Assembly: GCF_000455265.1 (NCBI RefSeq)
Contig: NZ_HG005139.1
Span: 2,387,480-2,451,479, forward strand
Source of the DNA: Paenibacillus antibioticophila
Lineage (GTDB): Bacteria; Bacillota; Bacilli; Paenibacillales; Paenibacillaceae
Length of the DNA stretch: 64,000 bases
Reading direction: 5' to 3'
Shown: piece by piece, positions 7,397 to 16,206 of the stretch
How the letters are laid out: each line of letters opens with the position of its first letter
How positions within the stretch are numbered: position 1 is the first letter of the stretch
Program-made: the position numbers and the translations under genes
The notes under the pieces: generated by a model
The model's database searches: none
The model's input: only the letters and a program-made list of their open reading frames with translations
Told to the model about the DNA's origin: nothing

Positions 7397-9160
7397 TCAG
7401 GATTCAACCGAGAACAAATAATAATAGATCGGCTGTCCGCCGCTGTGAATCTCTACTTCGGCTTCAGGATACGTTTCCTCTATCCAGGCTTGAAGCTGTT
7501 CCGTAATGGCCTCATCCGCCTCTTCGCCAACAAGCATGGTCACAATTTCATCCCCGTTCACAATCATCCTGGCAAGCAGTGCCTGACTGGTCTCAAGCAG
7601 CCCCGCTTCCGTGCTGACAATCTTGGAGTCGGCGATGCCGATATAGTGTCCTGCAGTAATCTCAAGCTCGTCGAAAACTGTATCACGGACCGCATAAGTC
7701 ACTTGCCCTGTCTTCACATGGGCAACCGCGTTCATCATGTTCTCCGTGTTGTTCTCTACACTTTCATCCTCCTGGAAAGCGAAAGCGGCCGCAATGCCTT
7801 GAGGAATACTCTTGCTTGTGATCACGGTTACGCTGCGCTCGCCTTCAAGCAAATCGCGCGCTTGCTGGGCTGCCAGAACAATATTCGAGTTGTTCGGAAG
7901 CACAAATACATGCTGGGCGGAAATCGAGTGGATCGCCTTCACGAAATCCTCCGTGCTCGGATTCATCGTCTGTCCGCCGGACAGAACCACATCTACGCCC
8001 AGACTCGTGAAAATATCAGTAATGCCCTGGCCCGAGGCCACAGCAATAAATCCGTAAGGAGCGAGCTCGTCGGCGGGCAGCTTGGCCGGATCGGCCGAAC
8101 GTGCCGGCTCCGCAGGGATATCGGCAAACAGCTCCGGCATCGGAGCCGCATCCATGCCCGCTGTAAGCAAATCTCGATGCTGCTCGCGCATGTTCAGAAT
8201 ATGAATCTGCGTAATTTCTCCGTAAAGCAAAGCAAGATTGAGCACTTCGCCAGGAGCTTTAGAATGAACATGTACTTTAATGATTTCATCGTCTGCAATT
8301 ACAATGATGGAATCTCCATTTTGTGACAGCGCTTTCCGGAATTGATCCTCATCGAAGAGAGATCCGGGAACGCCCCCTAATTTACGATTGATAAAAAATT
8401 CCATATCATATAAAAATTCAATGTCTTCTGTTTCCAGCTTGGCCTGCGCGGAAGAAGCGTGCACATGATCCGCTGCCAATTTAACCGGTTGAGCCGGTGC
8501 AAATTCCACAGCTTGTCCCTGTACGGCTGGATCAGGCTGTACCTGTCCTGTAAGCTGCGCCAGGAATCCTTCATAAATATAGACAAGACCTTGACCGCCG
8601 GAATCAACTACCCCTACCTGTTTCAATACCGGCAGCAGTTCAGGCGTATTGGCGAGCGCTTCCTTCGCCTTTGCGAGCACCTCCGTCATGAGCTCGGTGA
8701 CGTCCGTTGTCCGTCTGGCATAAAACACGGCATGCTTTGCAGCTTCTTTGGCTACCGTAAGGATCGTGCCTTCTACCGGCTTGACCACAGCTTTGTAAGC
8801 GGTATCTACCCCGCTCTGCAGAGCCGCTGCGAATTGAACCGTATTCAGCTCTTCATAGGAAGCTGCGTACCGTCCGAAGCCACGGAACAATTGCGAAAGG
8901 ATCACGCCGGAGTTTCCGCGGGCGCCCATCAGCAATCCCTTGGACAGAACTCCTGCACGGCTGCCAAGACCGCCTGTTCCGTTGCTTTTCAATTCATTTA
9001 CGCCGGCCGTCATCGTCAGGTTCATATTCGTGCCCGTATCCCCGTCGGGAACCGGAAAGACATTAAGTGAATTGACATGCTCGGCGTACTGTGAGAGACG
9101 CTGCGCCCCGGCAAGTACCATGGCGGTAAAATCTGTTCCATTTAAAGAACGCTTACTCAA
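7397..9160 (-). CDS. fakA: Fatty acid kinase FakA (DAK2/YloV family)
   Basis: A 587-aa kinase subunit that phosphorylates FakB-bound fatty acids to acyl-phosphate. The N-terminal DhaL-like ATP domain (about 1-200) has NVFPVPDGDTGTNM, whose aspartates bind Mg-ATP. VDSGGQGLVYI closes that domain. The central and C-terminal parts match the DAK1-like/YloV region. The start is a TTG at 9158-9160 with AGGGGAA in front; no better start gives the conserved MSKRSLNGTDF. asp23 is 14 bp upstream and a DegV-family gene follows immediately, so kinase and acyl carrier are probably co-expressed. Confidence 0.93.
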   Translation of the reverse strand: MSKRSLNGTDFTAMVLAGAQRLSQYAEHVNSLNVFPVPDGDTGTNMNLTMTAGVNELKSNGTGGLGSRAGVLSKGLLMGARGNSGVILSQLFRGFGRYAASYEELNTVQFAAALQSGVDTAYKAVVKPVEGTILTVAKEAAKHAVFYARRTTDVTELMTEVLAKAKEALANTPELLPVLKQVGVVDSGGQGLVYIYEGFLAQLTGQVQPDPAVQGQAVEFAPAQPVKLAADHVHASSAQAKLETEDIEFLYDMEFFINRKLGGVPGSLFDEDQFRKALSQNGDSIIVIADDEIIKVHVHSKAPGEVLNLALLYGEITQIHILNMREQHRDLLTAGMDAAPMPELFADIPAEPARSADPAKLPADELAPYGFIAVASGQGITDIFTSLGVDVVLSGGQTMNPSTEDFVKAIHSISAQHVFVLPNNSNIVLAAQQARDLLEGERSVTVITSKSIPQGIAAAFAFQEDESVENNTENMMNAVAHVKTGQVTYAVRDTVFDELEITAGHYIGIADSKIVSTEAGLLETSQALLARMIVNGDEIVTMLVGEEADEAITEQLQAWIEETYPEAEVEIHSGGQPIYYYLFSVES

Positions 9161-9174
9161 GAGAATTCCCCTTC

Positions 9175-9546
9175 CTAGCTTGATACACGTACGCCTTGTA
9201 CTACGATGCCGACCTCAGCTACATCGAGTCCAACGATTTCATTCAATACGTACTTTACTTTTTGCTGTATGTTGTGTGCGACCTCGGAAATTTTTGTCCC
9301 ATAACTGACTATAATATAAAGATGAATTGCCAATCGGTTATTCTCAAGGTTCACTTCCACACCCCTGGTCAGATTCTCGCGACCAATCAACTCGGCGATG
9401 CCGTCCTTAAATTGCTTTCGGCTTGCCATTCCTACCAGTCCATAACACTCCATGGCGGCCGATCCGGCGATAACCGCTATCGTTTCATCCGAGATATCGA
9501 TGTGTCCATATTCGGTATCCAATTGTATAGCCACGCCTGCACTCAC
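9175..9546 (-). CDS. Asp23/Gls24 family protein (YloU-like)
   Basis: 123 aa, full length for the family. It shows the typical IDISDETIAVIAGSAAMECYG start and the ending VNEIVGLDVAEVGIVVQGV-type beta-alpha pattern. In Firmicutes these proteins are membrane-proximal, linked to alkaline/envelope stress, and the yloU copy always precedes fakA. The first in-frame GTG (9546) sits right behind GGGAGGA, so a later GTG (codon 5) is also possible. A second family member lies at 49698-50060. It is the first gene of the fakA-degV-recG run and diverges from rpmB; the exact molecular function is not known. Confidence 0.88.
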   Translation of the reverse strand: MSAGVAIQLDTEYGHIDISDETIAVIAGSAAMECYGLVGMASRKQFKDGIAELIGRENLTRGVEVNLENNRLAIHLYIIVSYGTKISEVAHNIQQKVKYVLNEIVGLDVAEVGIVVQGVRVSS

Positions 9547-9841
9547 TCCTCCCTTGAAATTATTATGGACTAAACAATATTGTACTATAAGAATACAGAG
9601 AAATAAATAAAAGATACAATCGGACTATGAAATAAAGTTCCATGATCTGTTGACGCCGCTTTTTTCACTGTGATATTATATAAAAGTATTGTTTTATGCG
9701 GTTTCTTATGGCTTCATCCCGCTCAGGGCAAGAATCATCAGGAATCGACCGGCACTTTCAGGCCGGCTTGAACAATAACCGTGAGTACGCTTTAGAGCTG
9801 TTATTTTCAAGAATGGTGTATTGGAACAGGAGGTGTAAGGA
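9547..9841. promoter_or_regulatory. Divergent promoter region between asp23 and rpmB
   Basis: About 295 bp without a gene. On the minus strand a TACAAT hexamer about 30 bp upstream of the asp23 Shine-Dalgarno is a plausible -10, with a weak -35. On the plus side an AT-rich block near 9668-9690 (TATTATATAAAAG) could hold the rpmB promoter. A small CCGGC/GCCGG hairpin near 9749-9768 lies in the rpmB leader. No site is strong enough to assign singly. Confidence 0.4.
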
Positions 9842-10030
9842 ATGTCTCGCAAATGTTATGTAACTGGCAAGAAACCAAGCAGCGGTAACCATGTCTCCCA
9901 TGCTAACAACCGCAATCGTCGCAGCTGGGGCGTAAACGTGCAAAAAGTTCGCATCCTGGTTGACGGTAAGCCTAAGCGCGTATACGTTAGTACCCGGGCT
10001 TTGAAATCCGGTAAAGTGACCCGCGTGTAA
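9842..10030 (+). CDS. rpmB: 50S ribosomal protein L28
   Basis: A 62-aa basic protein of the large ribosomal subunit. [20 protein letters not shown] and the motif NNRNRRSW identify L28. It has a single cysteine near the N-terminus rather than the four of zinc-binding L28 forms, so it appears to be the non-zinc type. A strong AGGAGGTG precedes the ATG. It stands alone between the divergent asp23 run and the convergent spoVM, with its own terminator, as in Bacillus. Confidence 0.97.
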   Translation: MSRKCYVTGKKPSSGNHVSHANNRNRRSWGVNVQKVRILVDGKPKRVYVSTRALKSGKVTRV

Positions 10031-10052
10031 GGGTTCGAATAAGCATATAGAC

Positions 10053-10086
10053 AAAAAGCACCTTTTCTGATTAGAGGTGCTTTTTT
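10053..10086 (+). terminator. Terminator of rpmB (possibly bidirectional with spoVM)
   Basis: AAAAAGCACCT and AGGTGCTTTTTT flank an 11-nt loop, with six T residues after the stem on the plus strand and an A run on the other side. It sits between the convergent rpmB and spoVM. Confidence 0.9.
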
Positions 10087-10125
10087 CGTGTTCTATGAAG
10101 GCCCGCCGCAGAAGTATAGTGTGTA

Positions 10126-10206
10126 TTAATTTTTGTGGAATGTGTTCAGTACGGCCTTAACGAAGCCTCCAAGAAATTTAGGCAGCTTGAATGTGTAAAA
10201 TCTCAT
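10126..10206 (-). CDS. spoVM: Stage V sporulation protein M (SpoVM)
   Basis: A 26-residue ORF too short for most gene finders. Its translation starts MRFYTFKLPKFLGGFVKAVL and closely matches the Bacillus SpoVM peptide, including the conserved FYT-KLPKFLGG core with the Pro that bends the amphipathic helix. SpoVM senses the positive curvature of the forespore outer membrane and anchors SpoIVA, starting coat assembly. A GGAGGGTG Shine-Dalgarno is 5 bp before the ATG. Its location between rpe and rpmB is the same as in Bacillus (without thiN). It is a strong marker that this organism makes endospores. Confidence 0.96.
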   Translation of the reverse strand: MRFYTFKLPKFLGGFVKAVLNTFHKN

Positions 10207-10282
10207 CGTTCACCCTCCCCATCATTCTCATGCCCTTACCTTATTGTATGATTCGATCCTTCGTTCAGTGTATTCTCACCGC

Positions 10283-10319
10283 AAAAAAAAGGCTACATGA
10301 GAACCCTGCTCATGTAACC
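10283..10319 (-). terminator. Terminator after rpe
   Basis: GGcTACATGAG and CTCATGTAaCC form an 11-bp stem with one mismatch and a 7-nt loop, followed on the minus strand by eight T residues. It ends the rlmN-prpC-prkC-rsgA-rpe unit. Confidence 0.85.
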
Positions 10320-10383
10320 CATTGTATGCGCCGCTTCTTTGGCCTATGCCATGGATTCGGCGGAATGTATTGGATCGAGGCCG

Positions 10384-11040
10384 CTACGCCCGGCCAAGAC
10401 TGGTCCTGATCTCCTCCATCGCTGCGCGGCGGTCACTGCGCCCGAATACCGCATTGCCTGCTACCAGCACATCCGCGCCGGCCTCTACGACCAGCGGAGC
10501 GGTAGGAGCGGCAATTCCTCCATCAACCTCAATCCGGTAGTTATACCCGTGCTGCGTTCTCAGCTCATCGAGCTCGCGGATTTTCCGCAAGGTTGCCGGT
10601 ATAAAGGCTTGTCCTCCGAAGCCTGGATTCACTGTCATGACAAGCACCAGGTCCACATCCTCCAGCACCTCGCGGATCGCGGATACAGGCGTTGCCGGAT
10701 TAATGGCTACTCCGGCCTTTGCACCCTGTTCCTTGATCAAATGCAAGACCCGGTGCAAATGCACGCAAGCTTCGGCATGAACCGTAATCACATGTGCGCC
10801 CGCCGCTGCGAACGCGGGAATATATTGCTCCGGCCGTTCGATCATAAGGTGAACATCCAGCGGCAGCTGGGTCAAGGGTGCGATAGCTCCCATCACCAGC
10901 GGCCCGAAGGTCAGGTTCGGTACGAAATGTCCGTCCATGACGTCGACATGCAGCCAGTCCGCACCACCGGACTCCACCTCGGCCACTTCCTGCCCCAGCC
11001 TCGAAAAGTCGGCGGATAAAATAGAAGGTGCAATAAACAC
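10384..11040 (-). CDS. rpe: Ribulose-phosphate 3-epimerase
   Basis: TIM-barrel enzyme of the pentose phosphate pathway interconverting ribulose-5-P and xylulose-5-P; 218 aa. IAPSILSADFSRLGQEV, the metal-site residues in DWLHVDVMDGHFVPN, and the VMTVNPGFGGQAFI and EVDGGI motifs are all present. The frame starts at a GTG (11040), 11 bp past the rsgA stop. The best AGGAGG is 17 bp away, an unusually long spacing, so initiation may be coupled to rsgA termination. Confidence 0.95.
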   Translation of the reverse strand: MFIAPSILSADFSRLGQEVAEVESGGADWLHVDVMDGHFVPNLTFGPLVMGAIAPLTQLPLDVHLMIERPEQYIPAFAAAGAHVITVHAEACVHLHRVLHLIKEQGAKAGVAINPATPVSAIREVLEDVDLVLVMTVNPGFGGQAFIPATLRKIRELDELRTQHGYNYRIEVDGGIAAPTAPLVVEAGADVLVAGNAVFGRSDRRAAMEEIRTSLGRA

Positions 11041-11051
11041 TGCGACATCAG

Positions 11052-11960
11052 CTAGTACCTCCTCTTCTTGTCTTTCATCTCTTGTTGAAATTGCACGTAA
11101 TGCTCATAGCGGCTTGAAGCCACCTCACCGCGCTCCAACGCTTCTCTGACCCGGCAGCCCGGCTCGTGCAGATGGCTGCAGCCCCGGAACTTGCAATCGT
11201 CCGCAAGCTCCCGGAATTCCCTGAAGCAGGAGGAGAGCTCCTCTACGCCCAGCTCCAGAAAATCCAGCTGGCTGAATCCCGGCGTATCGGCCACATATCC
11301 CCCGTTATCCAATTCGATCAGCTCCACATGACGGGTGGTGTGCCTTCCCCGGCCCAGCTTCAGGCTAATCTCGCTCGTTTCGAGCGATAAGCCCGGCAGC
11401 ATGGCATTCAGCAGGGTGGATTTGCCTACCCCGGACTGTCCGGAGAATACACTGATCTCGCCGGCCAGTCGGGATCGGACCTCATCGGTGCCGAGTCCGC
11501 TTACCGAGCTGGTAACGATCACATCGTAGCCAATCTCTTCATAGAGCTGCTTCACCTGTTCGGTTGGATCGGCTTCCTCCGCCTTATCCGCTTCCCCAAG
11601 CAGGTCCTCCTTGGTCAAGCAGATAAGCGCTCTCAGCCCGGCGTGTTCAATATGTACCAGGAACTTGTCCAGCAATGACAAGTTCAAATCCGGCTCCTTC
11701 AAAGAGAAGAGCAGCACGGCAAGCCGGGCATTGGCAATAGGAGGACGGACCAGCTCCGTCGCGCGCGGCAGAATTTCATCCACTGTGCCCTCCCCATTCT
11801 CCGTAGGCGTATAGATAACCTGGTCGCCCACGAGCGGAGTCAGTCCCTTCTTTTTGAAAATGCCCCGCCCCCGGCATTGAATGACTTCCCCGGGAGCGGA
11901 ACCTTCCGGCTTAACATAGTAATATCCGCTTAGTGCTTTTACAATCAAGCCCTCAGGCAT
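11052..11960 (-). CDS. rsgA: Ribosome small subunit-dependent GTPase RsgA (CpgA)
   Basis: Circularly permuted GTPase that assists 30S maturation; 302 aa from the chosen ATG. An N-terminal OB fold (about 1-65) is followed by G4 (CLTKEDL), then G1 (SGQSGVGKST), G2/G3 (HTTRHVEL, DTPGFSQ) in the permuted order. The C-terminal zinc knuckle has DDCKFRGCSHLHEPGC. Thirteen more codons are open upstream, but they come from the repeat element at 11994-12198. MPEGLIVKALSGYY at 11960 is the family start and has GAGG before it. In Bacillus the gene overlaps or abuts prkC; here the repeat separates them. Confidence 0.95.
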   Translation of the reverse strand: MPEGLIVKALSGYYYVKPEGSAPGEVIQCRGRGIFKKKGLTPLVGDQVIYTPTENGEGTVDEILPRATELVRPPIANARLAVLLFSLKEPDLNLSLLDKFLVHIEHAGLRALICLTKEDLLGEADKAEEADPTEQVKQLYEEIGYDVIVTSSVSGLGTDEVRSRLAGEISVFSGQSGVGKSTLLNAMLPGLSLETSEISLKLGRGRHTTRHVELIELDNGGYVADTPGFSQLDFLELGVEELSSCFREFRELADDCKFRGCSHLHEPGCRVREALERGEVASSRYEHYVQFQQEMKDKKRRY

Positions 11961-11993
11961 AATCGGCCTCGCTTTCACTCGATTTAAGAGGTT

Positions 11994-12198
11994 GTTCAAA
12001 AAGTCATCTTTTGATCACGAAGTATCCCAAGGAGTTGATTCGACATCGAATCTTGCGTTCACCCTCGAAGTCCGAGCGGATGCTTACGAGGTATGCTTCC
12101 TTTGGAAGCATTTCGCTCATGCAGGTTCTGCCTACACTCCGTTCCTCCTTCTTCGGGTTCTCGCAACCTTCTCGGTGCTAAAAACCTGATTTTTGAAC
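11994..12198. repeat. ~205-bp intergenic repeat with terminal inverted repeats (MITE-like)
   Basis: The ends GTTCAAAAAGTCA (11994-12006) and TGATTTTTGAAC (12187-12198) are inverted copies of each other. The outer flank CCTTAAAGTGCG next to the right end recurs at 31999-32031 before the same GTTCAAAAAGTCAG end, showing a dispersed family. The element has no transposase. Its plus strand stays open for 65 codons, which I take as incidental. It sits between prkC and rsgA, so it lies inside the operon, and the prkC stop codon falls in the flank shared with the other copy. Confidence 0.7.
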
Positions 12199-12205
12199 AC
12201 GCACT

Positions 12206-14269
12206 TTAAGGGTTCACAACTATTCCCGTATCCGGAATTTCTTCCTCTCCGTCCCCCATCGTATCATCTACCTGTTCTCCAGGAAGCGGCAGGGTCGGTA
12301 CGGTGCCTTGCTTCGCATCGATATAGGATACCGGATAGGTCTCCAGGAAGGCCCCGTCCCGATGCACGGATACGGCAGCATCCTTGTTCGGAGCCAGAAC
12401 GAGATTGACGGTCAAATACTGCGGCTTGCCTACCGTCTGGGTGCCCCATTCCTGGTTTTCTCCGCGTGCATCCGTGTATACGATACGGATTTTGCTCATT
12501 TGGCCTTCTGCGGCCGGCGCTACCGGCACTTCAAAGGTATATTCCACTGCTTCCGGAGGATAACCGGTGCTTACGAACAATGTAACCCCCTCTGAGTCGG
12601 CAGGCACCTGCTCATTTGGCGGAAACGGCCATTGCTCTACAATTTTGCCGGCCTCCACCTCAAAGCTGGGCTTCTCCTTGATTCCATCCTTTGCAATCGG
12701 TATGCCACGCTCCTTCAGAAGAGCCTGCGCTTCCTTGAGTGTCTTATTGTACAGGTCAGGCATTTCTGTGCTCTCTTTGCCCTTGCTGACGGTAAGCAGT
12801 ACCTCTACGTCCGTAAGATCGTAGTCCACGCCTTCCTCCGGGGATTGTATGAATATCTTTCCAGGCTCTGCAGTATCGGAGAAGTCCTCCTTCATTTTAA
12901 TACGGGATCTGTCAATTCCCTCGAGAATAAGCTTTTCCACTGCATCCTCGTAAGTCAGTCCGAGAACAGACTCCATTTTCTCCAGCGGCTTGACCGTGCC
13001 CACCTTCAGATCGATCAATGAGCCCTTTTTTACCTTGATGCCTTCCGGCTTGCTCTGCTCGAATACGATGCCTTCCTCGACACCCTCTTTATACACTCTG
13101 TCAATCGTGCCGATCTCAATGCCGGCCTCCGACAGCTTCAACGTGGCTTCCTGTTCACTGAGATTCACCACATTAGGGACCGGCACCTCAGGTACAGTTA
13201 CCATTTTATTGACGTAAAGCGCCACGCCCAGCATGGCGAGCAGCACAACGACTGTCAAGCTGATCCACAGAACCGCTCTGCTTTTGCCCGAGGATTTCTT
13301 GGGAGATCTGTACTCATCCGCTGACTGGGAATCCCGCGACAGCTTGGAGGCTCCGCCCATAGCTTTGCCTGTCGGCTTAATGGCGGGAATAATTCGGGTG
13401 CTGTCGGCATCCTCTTCATCGGAGAAGTACAGCTTGGATTCCGTTCGCCGCTCCGGCAAGAGACTGGTCTCCAGGTCACGAAGCATTTCCTTGGCGGATT
13501 GGTAGCGCTCGGCCGGATTTTTGCGCATGGATTTCAGAATAATATTTTCCACGCTCTGCGGGATCATCGGATTGACCAGCCTCGGCTCCTCGAACTGCTC
13601 CTGCAGATGCTTCAAGGCTACGCTGATCGGACTTTCCCCGAGAAAAGGCAGCTGTCCGGTCAGCATTTGATAGAGAACAATGCCGAGCGAATACAGGTCG
13701 GACTTTTCACCGGTAGCTACCCCCTTGGCATGCTCCGGAGAGAAATAATGCACCGATCCGACCACAGAGCCTGTCTGTGTAATCGTGGCAGAGGTCACCG
13801 CTCTGGCAATGCCGAAGTCGGTCACCTTCACCCGGCCATTGCGGCCGATCAGAATATTATGCGGCTTAATGTCCCGGTGAATAATCTGGTTATGATGGGC
13901 ATGATCCAGCGCATCTGCAATTTGGGAAGCAATTCGTACGGACTCTTCCACCTGCAGCGGTGCGCGTTCTTTTATAATTTCATTAAGATTTTGGCCTTCT
14001 ACGTACTCCATCACGATATAATGGACGTCTTCCTCCTGCCCTACATCGTAGACACTGACAATGTTCGGATGTGACAATGATGCAGCTGACTGCGCTTCAC
14101 GGCGGAAACGGCGGATAAACTCCTCGTCATTCACAAATTGCTGACGCAATACTTTTATGGCAACGTAACGGTTCAGCAGAATGTCCTGCGCCTTATAGAC
14201 CAGGGCCATTCCGCCTCCGCCGATACGCTCGATAATTTGGTAGCGACCGCCCAACTCGTGTCCGATCAT
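12206..14269 (-). CDS. prkC: Serine/threonine protein kinase PrkC with PASTA domains
   Basis: Membrane sensor kinase of 687 aa. The kinase domain (about 10-270) has the GGGGMALVYKA loop, VAIKVLR lysine, HRDIKPHNIL catalytic loop, DFG and a Thr-rich activation loop (TSATITQTGSVVGS). One transmembrane segment follows at about 330-355 (VLWISLTVVVLLAMLGVALY). Three extracellular PASTA repeats follow (about 360-565) and a C-terminal tail. PASTA repeats bind peptidoglycan fragments, and PrkC signals cell-wall state and spore germination. MIGHELGGRYQ at 14269 overlaps the prpC stop as ATGA, so I reject the longer frame to 14308. The last codons abut the repeat, so the C-terminus may have been altered by its insertion. 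Confidence 0.95.
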   Translation of the reverse strand: MIGHELGGRYQIIERIGGGGMALVYKAQDILLNRYVAIKVLRQQFVNDEEFIRRFRREAQSAASLSHPNIVSVYDVGQEEDVHYIVMEYVEGQNLNEIIKERAPLQVEESVRIASQIADALDHAHHNQIIHRDIKPHNILIGRNGRVKVTDFGIARAVTSATITQTGSVVGSVHYFSPEHAKGVATGEKSDLYSLGIVLYQMLTGQLPFLGESPISVALKHLQEQFEEPRLVNPMIPQSVENIILKSMRKNPAERYQSAKEMLRDLETSLLPERRTESKLYFSDEEDADSTRIIPAIKPTGKAMGGASKLSRDSQSADEYRSPKKSSGKSRAVLWISLTVVVLLAMLGVALYVNKMVTVPEVPVPNVVNLSEQEATLKLSEAGIEIGTIDRVYKEGVEEGIVFEQSKPEGIKVKKGSLIDLKVGTVKPLEKMESVLGLTYEDAVEKLILEGIDRSRIKMKEDFSDTAEPGKIFIQSPEEGVDYDLTDVEVLLTVSKGKESTEMPDLYNKTLKEAQALLKERGIPIAKDGIKEKPSFEVEAGKIVEQWPFPPNEQVPADSEGVTLFVSTGYPPEAVEYTFEVPVAPAAEGQMSKIRIVYTDARGENQEWGTQTVGKPQYLTVNLVLAPNKDAAVSVHRDGAFLETYPVSYIDAKQGTVPTLPLPGEQVDDTMGDGEEEIPDTGIVVNP

Positions 14270-15039
14270 GAATTCCACTCCTCTCCGCTTGACAATTCCT
14301 CGGCACATTGCTCCAGAAGCGCAACGGTAATGTTGTCATCGCCCCCGGCATCCAAAGCAAACTGCAATAGTCTGCCTGCCCGCTCATCGAGGCTGAGATC
14401 GTCAGCCTGCAGCGTGAGAATCATCTGGTCAAGCGTTACATAGTTGCTGAGCCCATCACTGCAGAGCAGCAGCATTTCCCCTTGCTCCAGGGAAACAAAG
14501 TGCAGATCAGCCTCCACCTTGGGATCTGTTCCGACCGCCCGGGTTACCACATTGCGGTGCGGATGGACGCTCGCCTGCTCCTCGCTGATCTGCTTCGTCT
14601 TGAGCAGTTCGTTAACCAGCGAATGATCCTCGGTCAGCTGTACCATTTTGCCGCTACGGTACTTATATACCCGGCTGTCTCCAATATGTCCGATAATGCC
14701 GTCCTTCTCGTTCAGCAGCACCGCTACAACCGTCGTTCCCATGTTATGATACTCGTCGCTCTCCGATGCCTTCTGATACACCACATCGTTCGCATGCAGA
14801 ATGGCTTGCTTCAGCTGCTCGGCCAGCTCTTCGACTTCCAGCCCTGGAGGGAGCGGCTGCAATTGGCTCACAATGGTCTCCACCGTCAGCTTGCTGGCCA
14901 GATCGCCAGCCTGGTGTCCTCCCATTCCATCTGCGACAATGGCCAGGGTGTAACCCTGCTCCAGAGAGGATACCCAGGAACTGTCCTCGTTGACCGAACG
15001 GACATGTCCCACATCGCTTACATACACAGTTCTAATCAC
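14266..15039 (-). CDS. prpC: PP2C-type serine/threonine phosphatase PrpC (Stp)
   Basis: A 257-aa cytoplasmic phosphatase that reverses PrkC phosphorylation. PP2C metal motifs are present: VNEDS near the N-terminus, VADGMGGHQAGDLAS, GHIGDSRVY, LLLCSDGLSNY and GDDNITVAL at the C-terminus. It starts with GTG at 15039, with GAGGTG in front, 6 bp after rlmN, and its stop overlaps the prkC start. The kinase and phosphatase are therefore translationally coupled, as in most Firmicutes. Confidence 0.95.
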   Translation of the reverse strand: MIRTVYVSDVGHVRSVNEDSSWVSSLEQGYTLAIVADGMGGHQAGDLASKLTVETIVSQLQPLPPGLEVEELAEQLKQAILHANDVVYQKASESDEYHNMGTTVVAVLLNEKDGIIGHIGDSRVYKYRSGKMVQLTEDHSLVNELLKTKQISEEQASVHPHRNVVTRAVGTDPKVEADLHFVSLEQGEMLLLCSDGLSNYVTLDQMILTLQADDLSLDERAGRLLQFALDAGGDDNITVALLEQCAEELSSGEEWNS

Positions 15040-15045
15040 ACTTGA

Positions 15046-16092
15046 TCACCTCGCACCAGACTCCATGTGCTTCGCCCGCAATTGACCGCAGGCTGCCGCA
15101 ATATCATGGCCTTGCTCACGGCGGATCGTAACATTAATTCCTTTCTCCGCCAATATCCGCTGGAACTGAAAAATGTCATTTCTGGATGTTCTGACGTACT
15201 TGCGTTCAGGAACATGGTTGACCGGAATCAGATTGACATGGCAGAGCATGTTCTTCAGAACCTGCGCCAGCTCCTCCGCATGCTCGGGGCGATCATTCAC
15301 ACCGCCAATCAAAGCATACTCGAAGGACACTCTGCGTCCGGTCTTGGCTATATAGTAACGGAGCGATTCCATTACATCGTCAAAAGGAAATCTCCGATTG
15401 ACCGGCATCAGCTTGGACCGCAGCGCATCGTTAGGCGCATGAATCGAAATCGCGAGATTGATCTGAGTGTCCTCGTCGGCAAACTTGTAAATGTTCGGGA
15501 CAATCCCGCTCGTTGATACAGTAATATGCCGTTGTCCGATATTCAAGCCCTTTTCATGGATCATTATCCGCAAAAATTTCATAGTCTCTTCGTAATTTTC
15601 AAACGGCTCGCCGGTTCCCATAATTACGATACTGCTGACCCGCTCTCCACGGGGATCCAATATTTTCTGTGCCTGAACCACTTGGGCAACAATCTCTCCC
15701 GCGGTCAGATTCCGTTTAAGCCCTCCAAGTGTCGAGGCGCAGAACGTACAGCCCACCTTGCAGCCGACCTGGGTCGTCACACAGATGCTATTGCCGTAAT
15801 TATGCTTCATAATAACGGTCTCGATCGCATGATCATCATGCAGGCCGAACAAGAATTTGACCGTGCCGTCCTTCGACTCATATTTCGTAATCTCATTCAG
15901 CGTGACGAAGGCGAATTGCTCGTCCAGCTGCTCGCGCAGCCGCTTGGACAGGTTCGTCATCTCTTCGAACGAGTTCACCCGCTTCACATACAGCCAGTCA
16001 AAAATCTGCCCTCCGCGAAAGGCCGGCTCCCCTTGCTCTACGGCCCATTCCTGAAGTTCCTCCAGGCTGTAGTCATATATAAAAGGTTTCAT
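15046..16092 (-). CDS. rlmN: Dual-specificity rRNA/tRNA adenine-C2 methyltransferase RlmN
   Basis: Radical-SAM enzyme that makes m2A2503 in 23S rRNA and m2A37 in some tRNAs; 348 aa. The iron-sulfur motif [10 protein letters not shown] (CxxxCxxC) is at about 110-118, followed by [13 protein letters not shown]. The methyl-carrying cysteine is probably in AAACGQL near the C-terminus. An N-terminal helical RNA-binding part (1-80) includes [10 protein letters not shown]. In Bacillus rsmB lies immediately upstream; here a 3-kb block of unrelated genes separates them, and rlmN has its own candidate promoter. Confidence 0.96.
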   Translation of the reverse strand: MKPFIYDYSLEELQEWAVEQGEPAFRGGQIFDWLYVKRVNSFEEMTNLSKRLREQLDEQFAFVTLNEITKYESKDGTVKFLFGLHDDHAIETVIMKHNYGNSICVTTQVGCKVGCTFCASTLGGLKRNLTAGEIVAQVVQAQKILDPRGERVSSIVIMGTGEPFENYEETMKFLRIMIHEKGLNIGQRHITVSTSGIVPNIYKFADEDTQINLAISIHAPNDALRSKLMPVNRRFPFDDVMESLRYYIAKTGRRVSFEYALIGGVNDRPEHAEELAQVLKNMLCHVNLIPVNHVPERKYVRTSRNDIFQFQRILAEKGINVTIRREQGHDIAAACGQLRAKHMESGAR

Positions 16093-16155
16093 TTATTCAC
16101 ACACCATTTCATAAAAATTGAGTTCAACTAGTACAAATAGCCACTCATTCTTTCT

Positions 16156-16184
16156 ATTTTAACATAAATAGCTATACTACTAAA
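16156..16184 (-). promoter_or_regulatory. Candidate promoter of the rlmN-prpC-prkC-rsgA-rpe unit
   Basis: Minus-strand TTTAGT (16179-16184), a 17-bp spacer and an extended -10 TGTTAAAAT (hexamer 16156-16161) lie about 65 bp upstream of the rlmN start. Confidence 0.5.
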
Positions 16185-16206
16185 GCATGTCTGGGTCAAG
16201 GCAGTT

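Noticed and set aside
11992-12189. 65-codon plus-strand frame in the prkC-rsgA gap
   Set aside because: It coincides with the repeat element and the frame is set by the repeat, not by a gene.
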